A stretch of DNA of 64,000 bases from Rebecca billardiae RCC1528 (taxonomy: Eukaryota > Haptophyta). Position 1 is the stretch's first letter, and each line of letters starts with the position of its first letter. The notes under the pieces were generated by a model. The model did not search any database, was not told the DNA's origin, and saw only the letters and a program-made list of their open reading frames with translations. The stretch covers positions 2,790,001 to 2,854,000 of the forward strand of contig OZ251226.1 of the NCBI GenBank assembly GCA_965240325.2, in the 5' to 3' direction. Positions 30,276 to 40,505 of the stretch are shown piece after piece. A program made the translations under genes and the position numbers.

Positions 30276-33200
30276 TTACATAGTGGAGAGGACGTCGCTG
30301 ACGGCCGGGCGCTGCAGCTTGAGCCCGCCGCGCGAGTCCATCAGCTCGCCGTCCACCTCCCACCGCGCCGGGCTCGCGGCGGGGTAGAAGGTGATCGCGC
30401 GCTCATACTCGCCGTACGGCAACCCCGGGTGCACCTCCTCTGTGCGGTGCAGCCAGCGCAGGCTGAGCCAGAGGTACCCCTTGCGGTCCGCGCGGTAGTG
30501 CAGCTTCTTGGCGCCCCGGATGCGGCCCGCTGCGCGCGCACGCGCCAGCCGGAGGGCCGCGCGGCGGGCGGGGTGTGATGCAGCGCGCGCGCGCGCGGTG
30601 TGAGCGAGCGAGCAGCGTGCGCGCGCGCGCGCCGCCGCTCCGCCCGGCGCGCCGCGAGCGCTTACCCTTGGAGCGCGCCCTGAGCCTGACCCTGTGCTCG
30701 GCCACCCAGCGCGCCAGCCGCTTGCTGCTCTTGCCCAGCCGCACCTGCGGACGCGCGCGCGGGTGCGCGGGTGCGCGCGCGCGAGGGCGGCGGCTGAGCA
30801 CGCGCCGGCGCCCGCGTGCGCGCGAGCAGCCCGCCCGCCCGCGTGCGCGCGCGCGCGCGCCGCAGGCTCCCACCTCTGTGACGGCGTGGCACCAGTCGCC
30901 ATCCTCCGAGCGCACCGCGCCGGGCGGCAGGCCGGACGCGGCCGCGTCCGACTCGGTGCCGTTGTGCGCGACGCAGAGCAGCGCGATGCGCACGTGCCGC
31001 ACGCCCATCGCGCGCAGCACGGCGGCGAGTGCCACCGCAAAGTCGGAGGGCGTCGCCTTGAAGCCAGGCAGCACGCCCTCCTGCGCGGCCGGCGGCGGCG
31101 CGCGCTGCGGCTGCTGCGGCTTCTGCTGCTTGGGCGCGGGCGCGTCCTTGTGCGCGGCCATCATCTGACTCGCGCGGAAGCGGCCCAGGGCGGGGAGCAG
31201 CGGGCCCGGCTCGGCGGGCGCCGCGGTGCCCTTCGCGCCATCGCTCGCGTTCGCGCCGCCCGGGCCGCCGTCCGCGCCGCCGCCCTGCGCCGCGCTGATC
31301 GCGGCGGCGGCCTCGGCGAGCGCGGCCTCGGCCAGCCATCTGCGGTGTGCGCGCACGCCCGACCGCACCATCTCGACGCGCTCGCGCGGCACCGCGTCCT
31401 GCTCCACGCCCGCCATCTTGAAGAGCTCCTTGAGCACCTCGCGCTCGGACATGTGCGCGGGCACGTCGAACCCGCCCAGCGACGCGTTCACGTGCGCCTC
31501 GATGGCCGTGCGCGCGCGCTCCTCGCGCGCCGCCATGCGCTCGAGCGCGCGCCGCGCGCGCTCGACGTCGCGAGCGCCGCGCGCGCCGCCTCGCGCGCCG
31601 GCTCGGCTGCTGCTCTCGGCCTCCTCCTCCTCCTCGTCCACGTCCACCACCTCGAGGAGCTCCTCCTCCTCCTTCTCCGCCGCCGCCGCCGAGCTGGGCG
31701 CCGCCGCGCCGCCGCTCGGGGAAGCGCCATCGGCGTCGGCGCCGGCAGTGTGCGCAGCCGGCTCGCTCTCAGGCCGAGGCGGCCGCGGCGCGTCGCTCGG
31801 CTCGGAGGCGGCGGCGGCGCCGTCTGGCTGCTCGGACGCGCCGCCCTCCGTGTCGCCCGCGCCCTGCGCGCCCTCCGAGCGCGTGCCCTCCTCCCCCTCC
31901 TGCGCCTCGCCCCCCTCCTCCGCCTCGTCCTCGGCCTCGGCCGCCGCCGCGGCAGTCGGGTCGATCAGCTCGCGCAGTGCCGTGAGCGCCTTCTGAACAG
32001 TCGCCTGCCTGCGGTGCTCCTTCACAGAGTCGAAGAGCAGCGCGAGCGAGCGGTTGCGCAGCGGCGGCTCGGCCAGCGTGTCGTTCCAGCTGGGAGCGCC
32101 CGCGCCCGCGCCCGCCTCCGCGCCGCCGGCTGCGCCGGGCGGCTGCGCCACCGGCTGCTGCGCGCGCTTGGCGCTAACCCCGAGCCAGCGCAGCAGCGTG
32201 CTGTGCAGCTGCAGGTCTGTGGCGTTCTGCGTCTCGTTGGCGTCGAGCGCGCCGAGCAGGTCGAAGACGAAGGCCTGCACGACGGTGCGCTCTGTGAAGT
32301 TGAACGCGCCCGGCGGCACCAGCGGCGTCGGCGGCGGCGTCGGCGGCGTCGGCGGCGGCGGCACGTCGGCGGCGGCCTCGGCTGCGGACGCGTCCGCGCA
32401 CACCGACGGCTCACCGCTCGGCCCGACGCACGCGCGGACCGTTGGCTCGTCGGGCGGCGCGCGCGCGGGCGTCGCGCTCGGCGGCGCGGCGGGCGCGGCG
32501 GCGCCGGCCTCCTCCGCGGCGCGCGCGCTGAGCACCTCGAGCAGCCCGCTCAGCGCCGACGCGCGGATCCGCTCCGCCATGCCGCGCCGCGCCTCGCCGA
32601 TCCTCGCGACCACAAACGGGCGGTGCTGCTCCGGCACTGCGCCCAGCCCGCCCTCCACCTCCGCGGACGCGAGGAGCTCCTCGAGCACCTGCTCGTCGGA
32701 GAGCTCGGCCGGCACGGTGAACGAGCACACCGTCGCGTTGAGCACGCGCGCCACGTCCGCCGGCTCGAGCAGCCCGAGCGGGTCGAAGCGCAGCGCGTCG
32801 AGCAGCTCGGACGAGCGCACGCCGACCGAGCCGGCGGCGTCGGAGCCCGGCGCGCCGTCCGCCGAGCCCGACGCGTCAGTGCCGGCTCCGTCGGCGTCGG
32901 CGTCGCTCGGCGCGGGCGCATCCGCGCCCGGCGCGTCTCCGCGCGCGCCCTCTTCCGCCTTCTGCGCGGCGTCGGCGTCGGCGCCGTGCTGCGCGTCGTG
33001 CTGCGCGCCGCCGTCGGGCGCTGCGCCCTCCCCGCTCTCCCCGAGCGGCCTCTCCTCCGTGCGCAGACGCTCAGCGAGGCCCTTGAACGCGCGCAGCGCC
33101 TCCTTGGCGACCGCCTGGTGGTGCCGGTGCTCGGAGACCACCTCGAGCAGCGCGCGCATCGCCGGGTGCTCCTCCCGCCCGCCGTCCGCACCCGCCGCCG

Positions 33201-34611
33201 CCTCGGCGCCGTCCCCGCCCTCGCGCGCCGCGTCGCCGCCTGCGGCCGCGCCGGCGGGTGTCGCGTGCAGCAGGCCGGGCACTTCCTTCAGCTCGTCGCC
33301 CAGCACGGTCTCGAGGACCTCCCTGTCGCTCATCTCGTCGGGCACGTCGTACTGGCCGAGCGTGTCGACCAGCGTGGCCTGCATCGAGGCGAGCAGCTCG
33401 TCGGTCTCGAGCTCGTCGCGCTCCGCGTCCGACTTGGCGCGCGCGGCGAGTGAGGCGGACGCGGAGATGCCCGAGCTCATCGCCGGCTTGGCGGACGGGC
33501 GGCGCGCCTTCTGCTTCGCGGCCCACAGGGTGGAGAGCTCCTCGAAGGCGTACAGGATGTCGGCCGCCGAGGCGGCCTTGGCGGCGCCGGGCTCGACGCC
33601 GCCCTCCAGCTCCGTCGCGTTCGCCTCGGCCGAGGCGTTCGCACCGGACGCGCCGCCCTCCGCCGTGCGCAGCGCGCGCGCCGCCAGCTCCTGCACGGCC
33701 GAGCCGTTGGCCGCAGAGATGCCGGCGCCTCCGCCCTGCTCGGCCGGCGCGACGGGGACGAAGGGCGGCGGCTCGGCGCCCTCCACCTCCATCGCCCAGC
33801 GCAGCTGCGCCGCCTGCGCGGCGAATCGCGCCTCGTCCCGCCCGACGAACGCGCCGCGCGAGATGTGCCACCCCACCAGCCCGATGGCGAGTGCGCCGAG
33901 CAGCGCGCCGCGCCGCCCGTCGGCCGAGAGGCCGCGCGCGCGCGCGCCGGGCGCGCCGTCGGCGGCGGGCGCGCCGTCGGCGGCGGGCGCGGAGGCGGCC
34001 AGCGCGGACGCCGACGCCGCCGCGCCCTCCGCCGGCCCGACGTCCACGTCGTCCCGCAGCATGTCGACGAAGCAGCCCGCGCCCAGGCCGAGCAGCGGGG
34101 GCAGCGCCGCCGGCATCCCCATCACGATCGCGACCGCGGCGACCGACCACCAGGGCAGCTGCAGCGCGGAGGTGCGCAGCGGGCCGAAGACCTCGATGGG
34201 CTGCGCCGGCTCCGACATCGAGTAGAGGTGCATCACGAAGAAGACCAGCGGCGTGCACAGGAAGGGCTGCTCGAACTCGGGCAGCGCGTACGCGCCCAGC
34301 AGCATGGCCGCCAGGCCGCCCAGCAGCGTGGCGGCGTAGTGGTGCACGCGGCCCGCGTAGAAGCCGGTCTCGAGAAGCGCCGAGAAGTGCGACAGGAAGT
34401 ACATGTGCATCATGAACGTCATGCTCAGCCCGTCATGATAGGCGAACGCGGTGAGCAGCCGCCACGGCTGGCCGCCGCCGAGCGCGAGCGGGAAGCTGAG
34501 CGCAAGGTCGGAGGGCGCGGCGTGGCGCATCGTGACCGCCGCGGACACGCCGACGCATGCGACCGTCAGGCCCAGCGTGAACGGCGGCAGCTCCGCGATC
34601 TTGATCGGCAT
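30276..34611 (-). CDS. Derlin-like protein fused to a long repeat-bearing C-terminal region
   Basis: Three exons, 34611-30874, 30744-30666 and 30529-30276, give 1356 residues (introns 129 and 136 bp, GTGGGA and GTAAGC donors). Residues 1-190 match Derlins: the MPIKIAELPPFT start, WR motif (GQPWRLLTAFAYHDG), MTFMMHMYFLSHFSALLE, and GFYAGRVHHYAATLLGG. Derlins are catalytically dead rhomboids that move misfolded ER proteins to the cytosol; normal length is about 200-250 residues. Here an acidic, Ala-rich region of about 1100 residues follows. It carries four spaced modules of the type VP-x-x-MS-D/E-x-x-VL-x-x-L, each followed by a helix with EHR or similar. The extreme C-terminus (SDFAVALAAVLRAMGVRHVR, WCHAVTEV, GYLWLSLRWL) recalls transglutaminase-like folds, but without a clear catalytic Cys. 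ER membrane location is inferred. Confidence 0.8.
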
Positions 34612-34842
34612 GCTTCGCGGCGGCGCGAGGGGCGCGAGCCCGTCGTGCTGCAAGGCCACGGGAGCCACGTCCGCGTGGCGATGACGACGATTTCGAGCGC
34701 AGATCGAATGCGCCCTTTTATTTGATGGCTTTTTTTTCGCTGCGCGCGTGATTTCAACACCGCCCCGGCCGGACCGGACGGTGGGAAGGCTGGTTCTTGA
34801 GCCTGTTGTTGCTGGCAACCGCGCGGCGGCCGTGAGGGGCTC
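34612..34842. promoter_or_regulatory. 231-bp divergent promoter
   Basis: Between the Derlin-fusion gene (minus) and the ankyrin gene (plus). Contains an AT-rich patch with a run of eight T at 34729-34737, the only AT-rich spot in the gap. Confidence 0.4.
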
Positions 34843-35784
34843 ATGCTGCCGGCCCCCCGCGACGAGTGCTCGCCCCCGGCGGCAGTCTCGGGCGATGGAG
34901 TGAGCGAGAGCAATCACGACAGCGCGGCAGACGTGTCGCCATTCATCCTCTTGCGCGAGGACGAGCTGCGCGCCGTCATCGCCGCCGTTGACGAGGAGGA
35001 GCACCTGTACATCTCGCTGGCGTGCAAGTTGCTGCGCAGGGTCGTGCGCGCCCATCACAGCGGCCGATCGCTCATCACGCCAGTCTCGACGGCGCTCGAG
35101 ACGGCCTCGCGCGTTGTATTTGCCGAGAGGCTGGGCTGCCCGCTGGACGCATGCGTCGCCGCGGCCGCCGCGAGCGGCAACACGAGCGCGCTCGCCTTGC
35201 TGCGCGACCGGCATGGCTGCGTGCTCGACGAGATGACATGCGTCGCGGCGGCCGCGGCGGGGAACGTCGAGTCGCTCGCGTGGCTGCACGAGCAGAAGGT
35301 GCCCTGGGACGACCGCACGTGGCACGCCGCTGCCGCTGGCGGGCACGTCGAGGCGCTCCAGTTTGCGCGCGCGTACCGGCTGCACCTGCTGGACGTCGAG
35401 GGCTGCGACCGCGCGGCGGGCGGCGGCCACCTCGCCGCTCTGGCGTGGCTGCGCAGCATCGGCTGCCCGTGGGGCGTGTTCACGGGCATCGCCGCTGCGA
35501 GCGGGGGGCACGCGCAGATCCTGCGCTGGCTCCACGCGCATGGCTTCATGTGGTGGGGTGTCGCGACGTTTGAGGCGGCTGCGCGCTCGGGCTCGCTCGA
35601 GGCTGTGCGCACGCTGACGGACATCGGCTGCCCGTGCGGGCTGAGCGCACGGCGCGCGGCGGCCGAGTGCGGGCACGACGAGATCGTCGCGTGGCTCGAT
35701 GCGGGACGCCATGGCGGGGAGGCCGCTGCGCCACCCGCCGTGCAGCAGCCGCTGCCGCTGCTGGGCGTGCACGCATTGGAATGA
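34843..35784 (+). CDS. F-box-like / ankyrin-repeat protein
   Basis: 313 residues in one exon. Residues about 36-75 (LREDELRAVIAAVDEEEHLYISLACKLLRRVV) have the L-x-x-DEL...LA-CK-x-x-R pattern of an F-box-like helix bundle. From about 100 onward come seven or so divergent ankyrin-type repeats of the form AAAxGNxExLxWLxxxxxPW (for example AAAAGNVESLAWLHEQKVPW and ASGGHAQILRWLHAHGF), common in algae, amoebae and giant viruses. F-box/ankyrin proteins usually recruit substrates to SCF ubiquitin ligases; here that is an inference from architecture. The first ATG at 34843 is used. Placement opposite a Derlin is suggestive of protein quality control but may be coincidence. Confidence 0.75.
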   Translation: MLPAPRDECSPPAAVSGDGVSESNHDSAADVSPFILLREDELRAVIAAVDEEEHLYISLACKLLRRVVRAHHSGRSLITPVSTALETASRVVFAERLGCPLDACVAAAAASGNTSALALLRDRHGCVLDEMTCVAAAAAGNVESLAWLHEQKVPWDDRTWHAAAAGGHVEALQFARAYRLHLLDVEGCDRAAGGGHLAALAWLRSIGCPWGVFTGIAAASGGHAQILRWLHAHGFMWWGVATFEAAARSGSLEAVRTLTDIGCPCGLSARRAAAECGHDEIVAWLDAGRHGGEAAAPPAVQQPLPLLGVHALE

Positions 35785-36042
35785 CCGGACTGGCAAGCGT
35801 TTCACCTGCTGTAGAGTCTGGTCGCCGCGTACCGACGCACTCCGATGACAGTGCCCGTCGCCGCCGCTTTGACATGCTACTTCATGTACGCGATGGCCCT
35901 GCGCGGCAGGTGGCCTCTGGCGCCTGACAGCCTTTGCAGGCTAGTCATCATCAATGAATGACGCACGAGTAGCTGGTTAAGTCACTAGACACTACTCACC
36001 CGGATCAGAATTCCTGGAAGAGATGTCAAGTAGTTTGCCAGT

Positions 36043-36086
36043 TAGAGAGAGAGAGAGAGAGAGACGAGAGAGAGAGAGAGAGAGAG
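36043..36086. repeat. (GA)n microsatellite
   Basis: About 44 bp of GA dinucleotides with one interrupting C near 36065. Confidence 0.95.
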
Positions 36087-36463
36087 GCATTATGAGCTAC
36101 TTAGTAAGCGCTGACTAATAATTCACTCGATCCGGATTTATGATTTATAAAGACCCGACAGTGCATGAGTGGCGGGCCGACACTGCACGCGCGCGCGGCC
36201 ACGAGGGCGCAGACTCTAGAGCTCCTGCCTCCTGAGTCCTGATCGTCTATCGTGGTACTTCCGTGGGCCTCAGAAGCTTGTACTCAGTGCAGCAGTGGTG
36301 ACAGTGTGACTCTGTGTGAGCACGTTCAGATCGGTTGGTCCGGCCAGGGTTGATGTTGTTGTCGTCCGGTCGACGACGACGTCGTCAGGCCCGCCAGGAA
36401 GTGCATGCGGGGTACCAAGTCAAAGACGGGTGAGCATGTTGGTGTCGGCAAGGGTGTCCGGCC

Positions 36464-36600
36464 TACTTGGTCAGCAGCTGGTGGATGATGTCGTCGCCTA
36501 CTAGTACTTGGACTTGGTCAGCGGCTGGTCATGCCTCATGGACGTCATGGTGGATGATGTTGTAGCCTACTTGGTCAGCAGCTGGTGGATGATGTTCATG
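36464..36600. repeat. degenerate direct repeats around CAGCTGGTGGATGATG
   Basis: The sequence TACTTGGTCAGCAGCTGGTG with following GATGATGT occurs at 36464 and 36568, 104 bp apart. Weaker copies lie between them. Confidence 0.8.
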
Positions 36601-36966
36601 TTGTGGCCGTCGTCGTTGTTAGTCGTAGTAGTTGAAATAACGTGATGGTTACAGTATAGTCGTCGTCAGTAGTGCCCGCGCGCTGCGGGCTCCCCGCGCT
36701 GACACTACCGCCGTGACGCTGCGTGCACGCGCGCTCGGCGGGCGTCCCGCCGTCCGGCTCACGCGGCTGACCACCGGGCCACCGGGCTGGCACACACCCT
36801 GCAGGCCGCAGGCCATGATATATATATATATTTTTTTCATCGATGATCATCATATCAAAAAAGCGCTGATGATGATGGCGGCTTATGATTCTACTACGCT
36901 AGCAGCTGTACTCGCTACGCTCGTCGATCAGTCGAGCTTGATGGATCCCATCGCTCATCATCAGTC

Positions 36967-37956
36967 TCACTCGAGGCGCAGCGGCTTGCCCGGTGATACC
37001 GCCACGACCTGAGCGCCAACCCCGGCCTCGTCGAGCAGCCGCTCGAACTCGCCGGGGGAGCCAACTGACTGCACGATCGCCGCTGCGACGCCCGTCGCAT
37101 CGATGTCGCCGTTCGCCATCGGGAGCACCCAGCGCGGCCGCAGCGTCTGGACCAGCCGCGCCGCGTCCGCGGGGCCGTGCACGAGCTCAAAGGCAGGCAG
37201 GCCCTGGCCGGAGATCGGCGTGATCGCCACGTCAACGGGGGCGAGCGCGCGGAGCTCAGCCGCGTCGAACTCGACGTGCGGCTCGTAGTAGGCGGAGAAG
37301 TCCGACGACTCGTCGCGCAAGACGTAGCCATTCTCCCGCGCCTGCCACGGTGGGCCGACAAGCGCGCCCGACGTGGCGCGAATGCGGAGCTCGCCACCGC
37401 CCGCGCCACGCAGGACGCGCGCGTCGCCGGGGGAGAGGTACCGGACCTGCGAGGGCTGGAAGTGCTTCTCGAGCGCGGCGCGCGCGGATGGCGGCGCGAC
37501 GATGGGCGCGGTGCACCCAGCCGCCGCAAGCGCGCCCAACGTGGCGTCGTGCGCGTGGTCGTCCAGCCCCTGTGAGATCAGAATGGCGTCCAGGGCGGGC
37601 AGCGCGCGCACGAGGCCGCGCCTGGGCAGCACGCGCTTCGACGCAGAGTAGACGGCGGGAGGGAGGCCAAAGTCGAGCGGGCCCTCGAGGATGGGGTCGA
37701 CGAGCACCGTCAGCCCGCCGAGCGAGATCAGCCAGCAGTTGATCTCGAGGTAGGTGGCGACAAACGTCGCACTGCCAAGCGCATGGGTGGCGGCGGCGAG
37801 CGGGCTGGGCGCTGCGGCTGAGGCGCGCAGCCGCGCCACTCGCTTGATTTGTGAACGCGTCCATGCCGCGCCACGCGCCGCCACAGCCGCCTCGGCGGGC
37901 AGCGCGCTGAGCGCCATCAAAAGCGCAGCAACGAGAGCTCGAAGCATCGGCGCCAT
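36967..37956 (-). CDS. UlaG-like metallo-beta-lactamase-fold protein, plastid-targeted
   Basis: 329 residues, one exon. A signal segment (MLRALVAALLMALSALPAEA) is followed by an Arg/Ala-rich stretch to about residue 50, the form of a complex-plastid leader. The core begins TYLEINCWLISLGGLTVLVDPILEG, the usual first strands of the MBL fold (Asp of the first motif in place). SQGLDDHAHDATL follows, matching the HxHxDH-position motif of plant and algal chloroplast MBL proteins, in which the first His is commonly replaced by Gln. Later conserved parts are YLSPGD, SGALVGPPW, YYEPHVEF, TPISGQGLPAFELVHGP and LRPRWVLPMANGD. Metal binding and substrate are uncertain because the canonical ligands are only partly kept. 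The plant homologues I have in mind are themselves uncharacterised. Confidence 0.8.
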   Translation of the reverse strand: MAPMLRALVAALLMALSALPAEAAVAARGAAWTRSQIKRVARLRASAAAPSPLAAATHALGSATFVATYLEINCWLISLGGLTVLVDPILEGPLDFGLPPAVYSASKRVLPRRGLVRALPALDAILISQGLDDHAHDATLGALAAAGCTAPIVAPPSARAALEKHFQPSQVRYLSPGDARVLRGAGGGELRIRATSGALVGPPWQARENGYVLRDESSDFSAYYEPHVEFDAAELRALAPVDVAITPISGQGLPAFELVHGPADAARLVQTLRPRWVLPMANGDIDATGVAAAIVQSVGSPGEFERLLDEAGVGAQVVAVSPGKPLRLE

Positions 37957-38453
37957 CGCTCACCCTCCTGAAGGTTCGCCGGCCGTTTAATCATCAAAGG
38001 ACCTTTGGTTAATTGCCGCCTGTCTGTCATCCATCAGTCATTAGGCTGTCCGACTCTACACTGCTGTGTAGAGTCGGACGGACAGCCTAACTTTGACGGC
38101 ATTCCCCGTACAGTAGCCAGTCAGACAGCCCCCGTAGCCAGCGGAGGGGGGGCGGACAGGCGAATCAGTCATCATCGGACGACTTGCAACTGCTGAAAAC
38201 TTGGCCTTGCTAAAACTTCGCCTTGCATGACGATGCCCACCTGCCGCCACCCCGTCCTGATCGGCCGGCCGGCGGCAGACTCTCAGCCACTCGAACCGCA
38301 GGCCTGTCCGCCGGCCGAGTCTGTATAGTAAATAGTCTCAGACTGAATGACACTCGTGACACTCGTAGACTACTCACGAGCCCGTCTGCACCGCCTGTGA
38401 TAGTGCCTGATCCAGATGTTGCCGCTGCTCGAACTACTGGTAACCGACTACGG
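37957..38453. other. intergenic stretch with an inverted repeat
   Basis: 497 bp between two minus-strand genes. Apart from the inverted repeat at 38041-38090 no feature is recognised. Confidence 0.5.
38041..38090. repeat. bulged inverted repeat (hairpin)
   Basis: TTAGGCTGTCC-GACTCTACAC pairs with its inverse after a 4-nt TGCT loop. The right arm has four extra bases (GGAC) that would bulge out. About 21 paired bases. It could form a cruciform or RNA hairpin; position is upstream of the MBL-fold gene. Confidence 0.85.
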
Positions 38454-40505
38454 CTACGACACGACAGCGGGCGCAGAGTCCGCGGCAGGGGCTTCCCCTG
38501 CTGCCTGTGCTGCGCACCACGCGTGGCAGTGGGGCCTGTGCACCTTCCACGAGCTGCGCTGGTGCTCAGGCGAGCAGAAGACCGCCACGTGGCACCGCTC
38601 GCACCTTTTCAGACCACGGCCTGTCCATCCGCATGTGATGCAGCACTGGGAGACCACCTCGCGCTCTCCAGCTGCCTTGGCCAGCACATCGCACACCGTC
38701 TCTCTGAGGTCTGGATCGAGCTCTTGGCCACGGCGCAGCAGCGCCGCGCCCTCCTCCACGTCACGCTCCACCACCTCACTCTGCACACCCCGCAGCGCCA
38801 GCCAACCCAGCGAGATGTGGGCACGTGGGTACCCGCCATCAGCAGCCAAGCGGAACCAGCGCATTGCCTCGCCCCAGTCCTGCCGCACACCATCGCCTTG
38901 CGCGTAGCACGTGCCCAGATTGTGTTGCGCCCCAGCGTTGCCCTGCTCGGCCGACAGCCGATACCAGCGCACTGCCTCGCCCTGGTCCTGCTGCACACCC
39001 TCGCCGTGCGCGTAGCACCAGCCCAGTTTGTGCCGCGCTTCAGCATGGCCCTGCTCGGCCGCCAGTCGTTGCCAGCGCACTGCCTCGCCCCAGTCCTGCT
39101 GCACACCCTCGCCGTGCGCGTAGCACACGCCCAGACTGTGCTGTGATTGAGCTTCGCCCTGCTCGGCGGCCAGCCAGTACCTGCGCGCCGCCTCGCCCCA
39201 ATCCTGCTGCACACCCTCGCCTTGCGCGTAGCGCCAGCCCAGAGCGCACAGTGCGCTAGCATAGCCCTGCTCGGCCGCCAGACGGTACCAGCGCTTCGCC
39301 TGGTCCAAATCCTGTCGGACACCATGGCCTTGCGCGTAGCACACGCCCAAATTGAACTGTGATCGAGCATCGCCCTGCTCGGCGGCCAGCCGGTACCAGC
39401 GCACCGCCTCGCCCCAGTCCTGCTGCACGCCCTCGCCGTGCGCGTAGCACTGGGCCAGATGGCACTGCGCTTCAGCATAGCCCTGCGCAGCCGCCAGACG
39501 GTACCAGCGCGCTGCCTCGCCCCAGTCCTGCTGCACACCCTCGCCTTGCGCGTAGCGCGCTCCCAGATGGAACTGTGATTGAGCTTCGCCCTGCTCGGCG
39601 GCCAGCCGGTACCAGCGCGCCGCCTCGCCCCAATCCTGCTGCACACCCTCGCCGTGCGCGTAGCACACGCCCAAATTGAACTGTGATCGAGCATCGCCCT
39701 GCTCGGCGGCCAGCCGGTACCAGCGCGCCGCCTCGCCCCAGTCCTGCTGCACGCCCTCGCCGTGCGCATAGCACTGGGCCAGATGGCACTGCGCTTCAGC
39801 ATAGCCCTGCTCAGCCGCCAGACGGTACCAGCGCGCTGCCTCGCCCCAGTCCTGCTGCACACCCTCGCCTTGCGCGTAGCGCGCTCCCAGATGGAACTGC
39901 GATTGAGCTTCGCCCTGCTCGGCGGCCAGCCGGTACCAGCGCACCGCCTCGCCCCAGTCCTGCTGCACGCCCTCGCCGTGCGCATAGCACTGGGCCAGAT
40001 GGCACTGCGCTTCAGCATAGCCCTGCTCAGCCGCCAGACGGTACCAGCGCGCTGCCTCGCCCCAGTCCTGCTGCACACCCTCGCCTTGCGCGTAGCGCGC
40101 TCCCAGATGGAACTGCGATTGAGCTTCGCCCTGCTCGGCGGCCAGCCGGTACCAGCGCACCGCCTCGCCCCAGTCCTGCTGCACACCCGCGCCTTGCTCG
40201 TAGCACACGCTCAAGTTGTGCTGCGCTGGAGCATAGCCCTGCTCAGCCCCCAGCCGGTACCAGCGCGCGGCTGCCTCGAGGTCCACGGGCTGACCAAGCT
40301 TGCCTGCAAGGCAGATATCGCCCATGCGCAGGTGCGCATCGGCAAAGCCGCGCTCGGCGGCGAGGGTGTACAGGCGAACGGCTTCGCGCTCGTCCTGCGC
40401 GATGCCGTCGCCATACTCAACCCGCTGCGCCAGAAGGAACGTCGCACGCGCGTCGCCGCGCCCCGACTTGCGCTGGAGGATCCTGACCCCCGCTTCCGCC
40501 GACAT
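38454..40505 (-). CDS. Sel1-repeat protein with C-terminal MYND zinc finger
   Basis: 683 residues from the first ATG (MSAEAGVRILQR). Fifteen complete 36-37-residue Sel1-like repeats run from about residue 15 to 565, with consensus A-x-x-Q-x-x-L-G-x-x-Y-A-x-G-x-GVQQDWGEAxRWYRLAAEQG. A degenerate sixteenth is followed by a short helical linker and a MYND finger. The MYND finger is CITCGWTGRGLKRCERCHVAV...C...H...C, with all zinc ligands present, at about 625-665. Sel1 solenoids are protein-binding adaptors (ERAD Hrd3/Sel1L, signalling); MYND fingers bind proline-rich peptides. Repeats 4-5, 6-7 and 9-10 are near-identical two-repeat blocks, so the gene has grown by 216-bp duplications. The combination of Sel1 and MYND occurs in protists, but a specific role is unknown. 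Confidence 0.9.
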   Translation of the reverse strand: MSAEAGVRILQRKSGRGDARATFLLAQRVEYGDGIAQDEREAVRLYTLAAERGFADAHLRMGDICLAGKLGQPVDLEAAARWYRLGAEQGYAPAQHNLSVCYEQGAGVQQDWGEAVRWYRLAAEQGEAQSQFHLGARYAQGEGVQQDWGEAARWYRLAAEQGYAEAQCHLAQCYAHGEGVQQDWGEAVRWYRLAAEQGEAQSQFHLGARYAQGEGVQQDWGEAARWYRLAAEQGYAEAQCHLAQCYAHGEGVQQDWGEAARWYRLAAEQGDARSQFNLGVCYAHGEGVQQDWGEAARWYRLAAEQGEAQSQFHLGARYAQGEGVQQDWGEAARWYRLAAAQGYAEAQCHLAQCYAHGEGVQQDWGEAVRWYRLAAEQGDARSQFNLGVCYAQGHGVRQDLDQAKRWYRLAAEQGYASALCALGWRYAQGEGVQQDWGEAARRYWLAAEQGEAQSQHSLGVCYAHGEGVQQDWGEAVRWQRLAAEQGHAEARHKLGWCYAHGEGVQQDQGEAVRWYRLSAEQGNAGAQHNLGTCYAQGDGVRQDWGEAMRWFRLAADGGYPRAHISLGWLALRGVQSEVVERDVEEGAALLRRGQELDPDLRETVCDVLAKAAGEREVVSQCCITCGWTGRGLKRCERCHVAVFCSPEHQRSSWKVHRPHCHAWCAAQAAGEAPAADSAPAVVS
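38930..40210. repeat. 108-bp coding tandem repeat with 216-bp higher-order unit
   Basis: The DNA of the Sel1 solenoid repeats every 108 bp with high identity. Alternate units are more alike than adjacent ones, giving a 216-bp higher-order period, which points to recent unequal exchange. Confidence 0.9.

Larger units (their letters stand above)
35785..36966. other. 1.2-kb repeat-rich gene-free stretch
   Basis: No gene seen. Holds a (GA)n tract, a degenerate 104-bp direct repeat and a short (TA)n-T tract at 36818-36837. Convergent position: 3' UTRs of the ankyrin and MBL-fold genes lie at its ends. Confidence 0.55.

Noticed and set aside
34612-35805. Upstream extension of the Derlin frame across the ankyrin gene (open to 35805)
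   Set aside because: The Derlin family N-terminus starts at the ATG at 34611; the extension is low-complexity and antisense to a plausible ankyrin gene.
38930-40210. Regular 108-bp periodicity considered as a CRISPR-like array or satellite
   Set aside because: The repeats are coding, contiguous and in frame (Sel1 solenoid), with no spacers, in a eukaryotic genome.
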